From Flavobacteriaceae bacterium (GTDB taxonomy: Bacteria; Bacteroidota; Bacteroidia; Flavobacteriales; Flavobacteriaceae), in contig JAGLKH010000224.1 in NCBI GenBank assembly GCA_023141985.1, positions 1-9,639 on the forward strand: a stretch of 9,639 bases of DNA, read 5' to 3'. The notes beneath the pieces are model-generated. The model saw only the letters and a program-made list of their open reading frames with translations. It ran no database searches and was not told the origin of the DNA. The translations under genes were made by a program, and so were the position numbers. Shown piece after piece: positions 1-6,587 of this stretch (position 1 is its first letter; each line of letters opens with the position of its first letter).

Positions 1-200
1 CCAAGTGGTAACCAACCAATACCATAAACAGTTTCTCCAATCTTCTTTTTGAAAATGGAATATTTAATATCGAAAAACAGGTAAAATTTTTCTACCCTGG
101 TTTTAAATATTTTAGCAGGAATAAAATGTCCTAATTCATGTAAAACTATAAGTAATGAAAGACTCAATAAAAATTGAGATATTTTAATAACAAACTCCAT
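1..200 (-). CDS. rseP: RIP metalloprotease RseP, N-terminal 66 residues (partial)
   Basis: This is the start of an intramembrane site-2 protease. Such enzymes cleave membrane-anchored anti-sigma factors or signal-peptide remnants inside the inner membrane. The reading frame opens at the ATG at 200-198 and runs off the left edge of the window. A hydrophobic first membrane segment (about residues 3-20) leads directly into the zinc-binding motif HELGH at residues 21-25, with Glu22 as catalytic base. It is followed by a KTRVEKFYLFFD stretch and a GETVYGIGWLPLG stretch (about 55-67), both typical of Bacteroidota RseP. The second zinc site and the PDZ domains lie outside the window. It is divergent from the SCO1 gene, with a 172-bp gap. 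An exact TAnnTTTG element sits about 30 bases upstream of the ATG, which supports this start. Family assignment is secure; the substrate is unknown. Confidence 0.9.
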   Translation of the reverse strand, partial: MEFVIKISQFLLSLSLLIVLHELGHFIPAKIFKTRVEKFYLFFDIKYSIFKKKIGETVYGIGWLPL

Positions 201-229
201 GTATCTTTGTTCGAAAATTTATAAAGGCA

Positions 230-237
230 CAAAAGTA
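230..237 (-). promoter_or_regulatory. -7 promoter element of rseP
   Basis: Read on the minus strand this is TACTTTTG, an exact match to the Bacteroidota -7 consensus TAnnTTTG. Expected transcription start is near 225, giving a leader of about 25 nt before the rseP ATG. No clear TTG box is seen at the -33 position, only a T-rich tract, so the call rests on the -7 box and its position. Confidence 0.55.
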
Positions 238-337
238 AGTATTTAGAATTAGTTTAAAAAGATAATTATTTATTGCTTTTTAATATTTAACTTTCATTTA
301 TGACATAGAAAAATTCTATTAGGATCAAATTTCATTG

Positions 338-345
338 TATTTTTG
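338..345 (+). promoter_or_regulatory. -7 promoter element of the SCO1 gene
   Basis: The bases TATTTTTG match TAnnTTTG exactly. The element ends 27 bases before the SCO1 ATG at 373, a normal leader length. The -33 region has no evident TTG. Together with the element at 230-237 it makes the 172-bp gap a divergent promoter region; the A/T-rich DNA between them shows no other clear site. Confidence 0.5.
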
Positions 346-372
346 CATTACTTCAACTCTAATCTATATTAA

Positions 373-1050
373 ATGCTGTCGTTTTTTAAGAAATATAAAT
401 TGTTTGCAATAGTTTTTACTATCCTTTCTATTATTATTATTTCTATTATTTTTTCTATACTTAATCCTAAAAAAACACTCCCAATATATCAGCCTTCACA
501 GGTAAATGCTGAAATGGTAGATACGACGATTCAGTATCAAAAAAAATACCATCATATTGCCGATTTTAGCTTAACCAACCAAAACGGTAAAACAATAACT
601 CAAGACGATTATAAAGATAAAATTTATGTCGCTGATTTCTTTTTTACTACCTGCCAAACCATTTGTCCTATTATGACAAAGAATATGTATGAGGTTCAAA
701 AAAAGATTATTGCTGATGATGAAATTATGCTCCTATCTCATACAGTAACTCCCCTCATTGATACTGTCGCACAACTAAAACGCTATGCAAAACAAAAAGG
801 CGTTAATGCTTCTAAATGGAATTTAGTAACTGGAGATAAAAAACAAATTTATGAGTTAGCCAGAAAATCCTATCTCGCTGTAAAAGATAATGGAGATGGA
901 GGCCCTTTTGATATGATACATACCGAAAATTTTATGCTCATTGATAAAGAAAGACAAATACGGGGTTTTTATGATGGCACAGACCTTAAAGAAATAGAGC
1001 GTTTGCTTGAGGACATAAAAATTCTAAAAGCTTCATATAATTCCAAATAA
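373..1050 (+). CDS. SCO1/SenC family copper chaperone for cytochrome oxidase
   Basis: Probable membrane-anchored, thioredoxin-fold protein that delivers copper to, or reduces, the CuA site of cytochrome c oxidase on the periplasmic face. A single strongly hydrophobic segment (about residues 10-30) follows a short basic N-terminus. There is no lipobox cysteine, so it looks like an uncleaved anchor. The SCO signature is complete: the CxxxC copper ligands Cys94 and Cys98 in FFFTTCQTICPIM, and the third ligand His183 in DMIHTENFMLID. The preceding SHTVTP segment (122-127) and the RGFYDGTD segment (197-204) also fit the family. At 225 aa it has the usual length. The start is supported by a -7 element 28 bases upstream. 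No cytochrome oxidase genes are visible nearby, so the partner is inferred from family knowledge. Confidence 0.9.
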   Translation: MLSFFKKYKLFAIVFTILSIIIISIIFSILNPKKTLPIYQPSQVNAEMVDTTIQYQKKYHHIADFSLTNQNGKTITQDDYKDKIYVADFFFTTCQTICPIMTKNMYEVQKKIIADDEIMLLSHTVTPLIDTVAQLKRYAKQKGVNASKWNLVTGDKKQIYELARKSYLAVKDNGDGGPFDMIHTENFMLIDKERQIRGFYDGTDLKEIERLLEDIKILKASYNSK

Positions 1051-1173
1051 AGAATTTCTTGAACCCAACTATCCTCGAGGCAGAGCTATAGAGGTATGCT
1101 TCGACAGGCTCAGTACAGGTTTTGCTGGTTTCATTTTGACCCAAAGGGCAAAAATCAAAATTCTATTTTTTAG

Positions 1174-1193
1174 ATTCCCGTTTTCACGGGAAT
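1174..1193. repeat. Perfect 8-bp hairpin with TTTC loop
   Basis: ATTCCCGT and ACGGGAAT form a perfect 8-bp stem around the four-base loop TTTC. Neither side is followed by a proper T-run in the direction of transcription, so it is more likely a repeat element than an intrinsic terminator, although it sits between two gene ends. Confidence 0.55.
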
Positions 1194-1210
1194 GACAATT
1201 TCAACGGAAA

Positions 1211-1231
1211 CCTCGACACAGATCATCGAGG
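1211..1231. terminator. Possible bidirectional terminator hairpin
   Basis: CCTCGA (1211-1216) and TCGAGG (1226-1231) form a 6-bp stem around a 9-base loop. It lies 12 bases beyond the stop codon of the ABC exporter. In the plus direction it is followed by AATTCTTTT and in the minus direction by TTTCCGTT, so T-richness is only modest on both sides. Position between convergent genes is the main support. Confidence 0.35.
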
Positions 1232-1243
1232 AATTCTTTTCGA

Positions 1244-3079
1244 TTAAATCTTTGCTTGATAAGTATATAAATCAAAATATCTGCCTCGAGCTGCAATCAA
1301 CTCTTCATGTGTGCCACGTTCTGCAATTTCTCCAGCTTCAATTACTAAAATTTGATCTGCTTTTTTAATGGTACTCAATCTATGCGCGATAACTATAGTC
1401 GTTCTATCTCTAACCAGTTCGGCAAGACTTTTTTGTATTAAGCCTTCACTTTCGGTATCCAGATTAGAAGTAGCTTCATCTAAAATAATAATTTTAGGAT
1501 CGGCTAAAATAGCTCTTGCAATTGCAATGCGCTGACGTTGTCCTCCCGAGAGTTTCACTCCCCTTTCGCCAATTAGAGTATCAAGTCCATCATCAAAGCG
1601 ATCGGTAAATTCGTTTACATAGGCCGCATTAACTGCTTTTAGTAATTGTTCTTCGGTAGCATTTGGTCTTGGAAACATGATATTTTCTTTAATGGTTCCT
1701 TCAAACAAAAATTCATCTTGTAAAACCACTCCCAAGTGTTGCCTGAAACTGCTTAAGTTTACTTTTGACAAATCTTGATTATCGATAGTAATTGTTCCAG
1801 ATTTTGGGTTAAGGAATGTTGCCGATAAACCTGCAATTGTCGATTTACCGGAACCCGAACTTCCTACCAGTGCTATGACAGAGCCAGAAGGTGCTTTAAA
1901 GTTTATATTATGCAGTACTTCTTTGCCTTCATCATACGAAAACGATACATCATCAAAAACAAGATCGCCTTTTATTGTTTTTAACTGAATTGTTCGCTGT
2001 TCATCATCTTCTTCGGTAGTTATATTCATTAATTCTTCAGTTCTATCTAAACCTGCTAAAGCTTCGGTAAGTTGGCTCCCAATATTACCCATTTGTACAA
2101 TTGGTGCAATCATTAGGCCAAGTAAAATGGTAAACAAAACAAAATCACCAATAGTAAGTTCTCCAGTCATAATTTTATAGCCACCTATACCCATAATACC
2201 TGTGGTAGCTATCCCTAATAAAAATGTTGAAGAACTTGTCATAAATGCTGTTGCCGTTAAACTCTTTTTTACATTCTGAAATAATCTATCAACCCCGTTT
2301 TCAAAAACTTTATTTTCTTGTGGTTCGGCATTAAATGCTTTTATAACACGAACACCCGCTAAAGTTTCGGTAAGTCGCCCGGTAACTTCGGCATTTATAA
2401 CACCACGTTTTCTAAAAATGGGTCTGATATATCCAAAGGCTTTTAGTGCAATAAACCCAAAAATTGCTACCGGTACTAAAACAAATAAGGTCATTGATGG
2501 ACTAATATTAATTAGTAGTATTAGCGCAATAATTGAAGTAATTGTACCTCCAACCATTTGTACCAAACCTGTACCTATTAGATTACGCACACCTTCAACA
2601 TCAGACATGATACGTGATACTAAAGCTCCAGATTTTGTATTATCAAAAAAGCTAATTGGTAAGGATAAAACTTTTTTTTGTACTTGTGCACGCAATTCTG
2701 AAATTAAATACTGTGCTTCTACACTTAAAATGCGTGTAAGCAAAAATGAAGTTACTGCTTGTACAAATATGGCAACACCAACAATTATCATAAGGCTATA
2801 AAGTTGGTCATAATCTTTATTTGGAATCACTTCATCTAATAATACCTTGCTCTTCCAAGGTAATACAAAACTTGACAATCTACTTATTACAATTAAGATT
2901 AAACCAATGAACACCAAATTACGTCGTGGCCAAATAATGGTTTTGAACGCTTTTGCCATGGTGACTTTTGATTTCTTTTTTTTGGTAGTATCTGTACTGT
3001 TTTTTTTTAGATGTTGCATAATTTTTATCTGAAATTGAAATATAATACTGTCACGAATTGACTCATAAGACATTGTCAA
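1244..3079 (-). CDS. MsbA-type ABC transporter, fused permease and ATPase (half-transporter)
   Basis: Inner-membrane exporter that would act as a homodimer, moving a lipid or amphipathic compound outward using ATP. An N-terminal six-helix domain (about residues 52-330) carries the family's LPISFFDNTKSGALVSRIMSDV coupling region. The ATPase domain (about 370-605) is intact: Walker A GSSGSGKST 406-414, Q-loop Gln454, signature LSGGQ 510-514, Walker B ending in Asp534-Glu535, and switch His566. The substrate is not evident; core lipid A flipping (MsbA) is one possibility among multidrug exporters. The longest frame gives 611 aa. An ATG at 3019 (Met21) would give 591 aa and is at least as likely, because residues 1-20 look like translated leader and a near -7 box (GAAATATA, 3037-3044, read on the minus strand) precedes it. 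A 99-bp gap separates it from the upstream membrane-protein gene. Confidence 0.9.
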   Translation of the reverse strand: MTMSYESIRDSIIFQFQIKIMQHLKKNSTDTTKKKKSKVTMAKAFKTIIWPRRNLVFIGLILIVISRLSSFVLPWKSKVLLDEVIPNKDYDQLYSLMIIVGVAIFVQAVTSFLLTRILSVEAQYLISELRAQVQKKVLSLPISFFDNTKSGALVSRIMSDVEGVRNLIGTGLVQMVGGTITSIIALILLINISPSMTLFVLVPVAIFGFIALKAFGYIRPIFRKRGVINAEVTGRLTETLAGVRVIKAFNAEPQENKVFENGVDRLFQNVKKSLTATAFMTSSSTFLLGIATTGIMGIGGYKIMTGELTIGDFVLFTILLGLMIAPIVQMGNIGSQLTEALAGLDRTEELMNITTEEDDEQRTIQLKTIKGDLVFDDVSFSYDEGKEVLHNINFKAPSGSVIALVGSSGSGKSTIAGLSATFLNPKSGTITIDNQDLSKVNLSSFRQHLGVVLQDEFLFEGTIKENIMFPRPNATEEQLLKAVNAAYVNEFTDRFDDGLDTLIGERGVKLSGGQRQRIAIARAILADPKIIILDEATSNLDTESEGLIQKSLAELVRDRTTIVIAHRLSTIKKADQILVIEAGEIAERGTHEELIAARGRYFDLYTYQAKI

Positions 3080-3095
3080 TCAATATGCCAAAAAA

Positions 3096-3118
3096 CAAGA
3101 ATATGACATAATATCATA
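3096..3118 (-). promoter_or_regulatory. Possible promoter/operator of the ABC exporter
   Basis: On the minus strand TATTCTTG (3096-3103) matches TAnnTTTG at all but one position, 17 bases upstream of the ATG at 3079. It overlaps an inverted repeat, TATGA (3102-3106) and TCATA (3114-3118) around a 7-base centre. The octamer TATGACAT occurs at 3102-3109 and again at 3140-3147. An operator is possible, but A/T-rich DNA makes such matches cheap. Confidence 0.25.
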
Positions 3119-3178
3119 ATTCTTGAAACTCTTATTTATTATGACATCACAAAACAATTTTTAAATTTTTTCCTAAAT

Positions 3179-3739
3179 TTACTTCCTCTTTTTTATGAAT
3201 TTTATTCCTAAAGCAATAAATGCAATCAATAGTATTACAAAATAAATTGTTGTAAAAACACTTTTTAATATTGTAAAACTATTAGTCAATATAGCAATTG
3301 TATTTGATATATTAGGATAATTGGTTAACATGGCAATTATGCCAAAATTTTCCATATAATCTGCAATTCCTGCAATGAGAGAAAAAAAGCAACCATAGAA
3401 AAGGATAGTATGCAACTTGTCTAATTTATTAAGGACATATGCTAATAACAGACAATAGCTTATCCCAAAAAGAACAGGATAAAACATATCTATTGGGATT
3501 TGATTTAATAGATACGCTTTTCTCCCTTCATCGCCTAAAGTTGTAAAAAGAGTAAGTATATATTCAGCAGAATAACCACCAGGCATCATATCTAATAGTG
3601 CCATCCCATTGGAAAAACGCATTACCTTTGGAATTGTGACTAACAACATAAATGCATATACAAGGTTAGTAATTACAAATAAGAGTAAAACCTTATTTCC
3701 TTTTATGTTTTTTTGGACTATTTGTCTGAATTTAATCAT
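3179..3739 (-). CDS. Four-helix integral membrane protein of unknown function
   Basis: I do not recognise a named family. The 186-aa product has four predicted membrane helices (about residues 17-36, 87-104, 111-127, 155-178), with a basic N-terminus and a basic C-terminal tail (GIKFIKKRK). The loop between helices 1 and 2 is the most distinctive part: MPGGYSAEYI, LGDEGRKAYL and then IPIDMFYP (81-88) leading into helix 2. ADYMENFG (126-133) lies at the end of helix 3. Charged and Pro/Gly residues in these positions look like conserved motifs, but there is no catalytic or metal-binding signature that would suggest a reaction. It lies 73 bp downstream of the DinB-like gene and upstream of the ABC exporter on the same strand, so co-transcription is possible but not shown. 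The start ATG has AAGAAAG immediately upstream. Confidence 0.75.
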   Translation of the reverse strand: MIKFRQIVQKNIKGNKVLLLFVITNLVYAFMLLVTIPKVMRFSNGMALLDMMPGGYSAEYILTLFTTLGDEGRKAYLLNQIPIDMFYPVLFGISYCLLLAYVLNKLDKLHTILFYGCFFSLIAGIADYMENFGIIAMLTNYPNISNTIAILTNSFTILKSVFTTIYFVILLIAFIALGIKFIKKRK

Positions 3740-3812
3740 CTTTCTTATTTAAATTTTTACTATAAACCTTGTAATACTGCAAAAATTCTTTAGGTCGAAC
3801 TCAGGTTATAAA

Positions 3813-4268
3813 CTATTTTAATAATCTCCTATGATAATTAATTTGCCCCAAATGATATGAAAAATGGGTTGTAAGATGAACAAGAAAATATTCAGTTGTC
3901 ATTGACTCTTTAAAAACTAATAACGGATATTCTTTTTCTAAATCATTCGTTGTTAATTTACTTAAAACCTTTTCAACCATAACTAAAGTTTTATCAACTT
4001 GGTTTAGTAATTCTGCTCTCGAAACATCTTTAAGCGAAAATTCTAAATCTCTTTGACGCTTATAACCAGTATTGCCAAGTTCAGCGCCAATATATGCGTT
4101 TAAGTTACCAACTAAATGTAAAGCTAAATTTCCAGCTGAATTAGATATAACATTATTTACAGCCCATAATTTTTCTTCGTTGTTATATAATTCAATTTCC
4201 GTTTTGAGCTTATTTAAATCTCTCCTAAACAATTTTTTTAAAACCTCTAATAGCATAATAATGTTCAT
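3813..4268 (-). CDS. DinB/DUF1572-like metal-binding four-helix protein
   Basis: Small (151 aa) all-helical protein of the DinB/YfiT-like superfamily, probably cytoplasmic. Members carry a three-histidine metal site on a four-helix bundle; some are thiol-dependent transferases but most have no known reaction. The triad is visible: His51 in GNLALHLVGNL, and His135 and His139 in the C-terminal HLTTHFSYHLGQINYHRR segment, whose HxxxHxGQ pattern is the clearest family mark. His131 is an additional histidine one turn earlier. The annotated start has an exact -7 box only 11 bases upstream, so a very short leader is implied; Met5 (ATG at 4256-4254) would give a more normal leader and a 147-aa product. 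It is divergent from the MFS gene (87 bp). Substrate unknown. Confidence 0.8.
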   Translation of the reverse strand: MNIIMLLEVLKKLFRRDLNKLKTEIELYNNEEKLWAVNNVISNSAGNLALHLVGNLNAYIGAELGNTGYKRQRDLEFSLKDVSRAELLNQVDKTLVMVEKVLSKLTTNDLEKEYPLLVFKESMTTEYFLVHLTTHFSYHLGQINYHRRLLK

Positions 4269-4279
4269 TTCATTCTAAA

Positions 4280-4287
4280 CAAATTTA
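4280..4287 (-). promoter_or_regulatory. -7 promoter element of the DinB-like gene
   Basis: On the minus strand this is TAAATTTG, an exact TAnnTTTG match. Expected initiation is near 4275, only about 7 nt before the ATG at 4268 and about 19 nt before the alternative ATG at 4256. No -33 TTG is evident. Confidence 0.45.
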
Positions 4288-4343
4288 ACAATATAAAAAT
4301 TACTAAATAGCTATAATTATATTTCTACACTAAATTATTAACT

Positions 4344-4351
4344 TACTTTTG
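4344..4351 (+). promoter_or_regulatory. -7 promoter element of the MFS exporter, start codon almost at the transcription start
   Basis: TACTTTTG matches TAnnTTTG exactly and ends only four bases before the ATG at 4356. By normal spacing transcription would begin at or within a base or two of that ATG, implying a leaderless message or use of the internal ATG at 4380. Confidence 0.5.
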
Positions 4352-4355
4352 CGCA

Positions 4356-5549
4356 ATGCAAAATAAGAAGACTTTCGAAATGGAGTTTGTAGCGCTAATG
4401 GCAGCATTAATGTCTATCGTTGCTTTATCTATTGATGCACTTCTACCTGCTTTACCAGAAATTGGAACGTCTTTAGGTGTTACTAATACCAATGACAACC
4501 AACTATTAATTACCATGATTTTTCTGGGCTTAGGTTTTGGTCAGTTAATCTTTGGTCCATTATCTGATAGTTTTGGAAGAAAACCAATTGTTTATATTGG
4601 ATTTGCAGTGTTCGTTATCGCAACTATAATTTGTGTATCCACCAATAACTTCGAAATGATGATTTTTGGTAGGATTCTTCAAGGCGTTGGTTTGTCTTCA
4701 CCCAGAACCCTAAGTATCGCAATTGTAAGAGATTCTTATAGTGGTAATTATATGGCTAAAATTTTATCTATTGTAGTCATGGTATTTATTCTGGTACCAG
4801 TTATTGCTCCTACTTTAGGACAATTTTTACTTAACTTTTATAATTGGGAGTCTATCTTTTATGTCAATCTTATATTTGGTGTTTTAGTAATGTTTTGGTT
4901 CTGGCAAAGACAACCAGAAACATTAGCGATAGAAAAACGAATTCGCTTTTCTCCAAGGCTATTTATAGATGGTACTAAAGAATTTTTGAAATATAAAAAC
5001 TCCATTGCTTTTACATTTGTATCAGGATTTATCACCGGCTCATTTATGGTATACCTAAGTACCTCACAGCAAATCTTTGAGCAACAATATGATCTTGCCG
5101 ATAAATTCCCTTACATATTTGCAAGTTTAGCTATTGCAGTAGGTTTCGCAACTTTTTTGAATAGTCGACTGGTAGTTAAATATGGTATGATGCGTATTGC
5201 TTATATCGCTACAATTGCATATGCAATTATCTCTATTTTATATGTCTTATTATTCTGGTCAAGTGGAAACCCAAGTATAACAGTATTAATTAGTTTTTTT
5301 GCTTTACAATTCTTTGCTATTGGATTTCTATTCGGAAATTTAAGAGCTTTAGCCATGCAACCTATTGGCCATATTGCAGGAATTGGTGCTGCAATAAATG
5401 GGTTTGTTTCAACGGTTATGGCAGTACCAATAGCAAATTATATTGGAAGTTTTGTTAAAGATTCTGTATTACCATTATTTATTGGTTTCTCTATTTTTGG
5501 ATTTTTATCCTTACTAATTTTTTTAAGACTGAAAGTTTCTAAAACGTAA
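4356..5549 (+). CDS. MFS transporter, Bcr/CflA-type drug efflux
   Basis: Probable proton-driven exporter of the drug:H+ antiporter group (12-helix type) in the inner membrane. At 397 aa it has the normal length and hydrophobic segments are spread along the whole chain. The family hallmarks are a first helix with SIDALLPALPEIG (25-37), motif A GPLSDSFGRKP between helices 2 and 3 (67-77), and GRILQGVGLSSPRTLSIAIVRD (105-126), the Bcr/CflA version of the helix 4 motif with Arg125-Asp126. Related proteins export bicyclomycin, chloramphenicol or sulfonamides, but the substrate cannot be read here. The ATG at 4356 is four bases past a -7 box; the ATG at 4380 (Met9) is the alternative start and leaves helix 1 intact. 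It is divergent from the DinB-like gene and convergent with the NYN gene across 44 bp without a convincing hairpin. Confidence 0.9.
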   Translation: MQNKKTFEMEFVALMAALMSIVALSIDALLPALPEIGTSLGVTNTNDNQLLITMIFLGLGFGQLIFGPLSDSFGRKPIVYIGFAVFVIATIICVSTNNFEMMIFGRILQGVGLSSPRTLSIAIVRDSYSGNYMAKILSIVVMVFILVPVIAPTLGQFLLNFYNWESIFYVNLIFGVLVMFWFWQRQPETLAIEKRIRFSPRLFIDGTKEFLKYKNSIAFTFVSGFITGSFMVYLSTSQQIFEQQYDLADKFPYIFASLAIAVGFATFLNSRLVVKYGMMRIAYIATIAYAIISILYVLLFWSSGNPSITVLISFFALQFFAIGFLFGNLRALAMQPIGHIAGIGAAINGFVSTVMAVPIANYIGSFVKDSVLPLFIGFSIFGFLSLLIFLRLKVSKT

Positions 5550-5593
5550 AATTGCGTCTCAAAAAACGTTGTTGCTACCTAACTTAAACTTGG

Positions 5594-6355
5594 CTATCTT
5601 CTTTTAGCATTTGCCTTTTGTTCTTTTATTCTTACATAAATTAATTTAAACCGTCCTCTTGGGCTTTCACGACTTTCAATCTCAAATTTATTAATCGATT
5701 TAATTAACGGTGTCAGTTTTTTAAAACCATAGTTTCTTGAATCAAAATTGGGTTGCTTTTTTAGTAGAAGACTTCCAACATCTCCTAGAAAAGCCCAACC
5801 ATCATCATCTGCTAAATCTGAAATTGTAGATGATATAAACCTAATGTCTTTAGGTGTTATTTTGTCGATACTTTCTTTTATTGAAGGAGAATGCTCTTTA
5901 AATTCCGGTTCATTTTCCTCGGCTTGATATTTGAGAATTTCTATATAAATAAATTTATCACAGGCTACAATAAATGGATTTGGTGTTTTCTTCTCACCTA
6001 TACCAAATACCTGCATTCCTGCTTCACGGAGTCGTGTTGCTAAACGTGTAAAATCGCTATCGCTGGACACGAGGCAAAACCCATCAACTTTTTCAGAATA
6101 GAGAATATCCATAGCATCAATTATCATTGCTGAGTCTGTAGCATTTTTTCCTGTTGTATAACCATATTGTTGTATTGGAGTGATTGCGTTTTCTAAAAGT
6201 ACTGTTTTCCATTTTGAGAGATGTGGCTTTGTCCAATCACCATAAATGCGCTTAATAGTAGGGTTACCATATTTCGCAATCTCTTCCATCATCTCTTTTA
6301 CATAGGCTGACGGAATATTATCGCCATCAATTAATACTGCAAGTTTTATATCCAT
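5594..6355 (-). CDS. NYN-domain (PIN-like) ribonuclease with C-terminal OST-HTH/LOTUS domain
   Basis: Predicted cytoplasmic RNA-acting protein (253 aa). The NYN domain (about residues 3-140) has a full set of acidic metal-binding residues: Asp10 and Asp12 in LIDGDN, Asp74 in NATDSAM, and Asp99 and Asp101 in SSDSDF. A charged linker (about 144-165) leads to a C-terminal segment (about 168-242) with the pattern DGWAFLGDVG, FDSRNYG, FKKLTPLI, which fits an OST-HTH/LOTUS fold known to bind RNA. The tail is basic (KEQKANAKRR). Its domain order is that of LabA/DUF88-type proteins; RNA cleavage and target are inference. Thirty bases upstream on the same strand lies a 34-codon basic gene. A one-mismatch -7 box (TATATTTA on the minus strand, 6362-6369) is only seven bases from the ATG, so co-transcription from further upstream is a reasonable alternative. 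Confidence 0.88.
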   Translation of the reverse strand: MDIKLAVLIDGDNIPSAYVKEMMEEIAKYGNPTIKRIYGDWTKPHLSKWKTVLLENAITPIQQYGYTTGKNATDSAMIIDAMDILYSEKVDGFCLVSSDSDFTRLATRLREAGMQVFGIGEKKTPNPFIVACDKFIYIEILKYQAEENEPEFKEHSPSIKESIDKITPKDIRFISSTISDLADDDGWAFLGDVGSLLLKKQPNFDSRNYGFKKLTPLIKSINKFEIESRESPRGRFKLIYVRIKEQKANAKRR

Positions 6356-6385
6356 GTATTTTAAATATATTATACCTGATTAGTA

Positions 6386-6490
6386 TTAAGATCTACTAGC
6401 TTTCTTAGCTTTTTTAGCTGCTCTTTTTTCTTTTGCAGTTAAAAGCGGTTCTTTTTTTACATTTTTTCTTGCGTCTTTAGATTTTGCCAT
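6386..6490 (-). CDS. Small Lys/Ala-rich protein, 34 aa
   Basis: A short frame from the ATG at 6490-6488 to a TAA at 6388-6386 encodes a very basic peptide. It begins MAKSKDARKNVKKEPLLTAK and ends in an Ala/Lys-rich helix-like tail with KRAAKKAKKASRS. Fourteen or so of the 34 residues are Lys or Arg, against four acidic ones, suggesting a nucleic-acid or ribosome-associated peptide, or simply a disordered basic tail. I recall similar tiny conserved proteins in Flavobacteriaceae with the same MAKSKDARK-like opening, but have not checked this. A one-mismatch -7 box (TACCTTTA on the minus strand, 6512-6519) gives a leader of about 17 nt. It sits directly upstream of the NYN-LOTUS gene with 30 bases between. 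No function is known to me. Confidence 0.65.
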   Translation of the reverse strand: MAKSKDARKNVKKEPLLTAKEKRAAKKAKKASRS

Positions 6491-6511
6491 GATAGTTTAT
6501 ATGTTTGTTTT

Positions 6512-6519
6512 TAAAGGTA
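6512..6519 (-). promoter_or_regulatory. Possible -7 promoter element of the 34-aa gene
   Basis: On the minus strand this reads TACCTTTA, matching TAnnTTTG at all but the last base, and its lower edge lies 21 bases upstream of the small gene's ATG. It could also drive the NYN-LOTUS gene. The rest of the gap from 6520 to 6587, downstream of lhgO, shows no clear hairpin. Confidence 0.3.
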
Positions 6520-6587
6520 AGATTATTATTAGACACACTGAATAAAAGTAAGAAAAAGTTGTTTTTAATCGTTATATAAAAAATTTA

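Larger units (their letters stand above)
1060..1232. repeat. Composite of intergenic repeat-like motifs between convergent genes
   Basis: The gap between SCO1 and the ABC exporter contains several short motifs that look like remnants of dispersed intergenic repeats of Bacteroidota. They are a CCTCGAGG palindrome (1073-1080), GCTTCGACAGGCTCAG (1098-1113), a degenerate TCATTTTGACCCAAAGGG segment (1131-1148), the ATTCCCGT/ACGGGAAT hairpin (1174-1193) and a CCTCGA/TCGAGG hairpin (1211-1231). This stretch is richer in G+C than the other gaps in the window. Resemblance to dispersed repeats is from memory of flavobacterial genomes; copy number was not tested. Confidence 0.5.

Noticed and set aside
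1174..1193. Intrinsic terminator at the 8-bp hairpin
   Set aside because: There is no T-run after the stem on either strand; kept as a repeat-like hairpin instead.
2418..3032. Two plus-strand open frames (2418-2801 and 2847-3032) opposite the ABC exporter
   Set aside because: They lie fully antisense to a well-supported gene with intact ABC motifs, and their translations show no recognisable domain.
4072..4278. Plus-strand 68-codon frame opposite the DinB-like gene
   Set aside because: Antisense to a gene with the histidine triad; no promoter or family features of its own.
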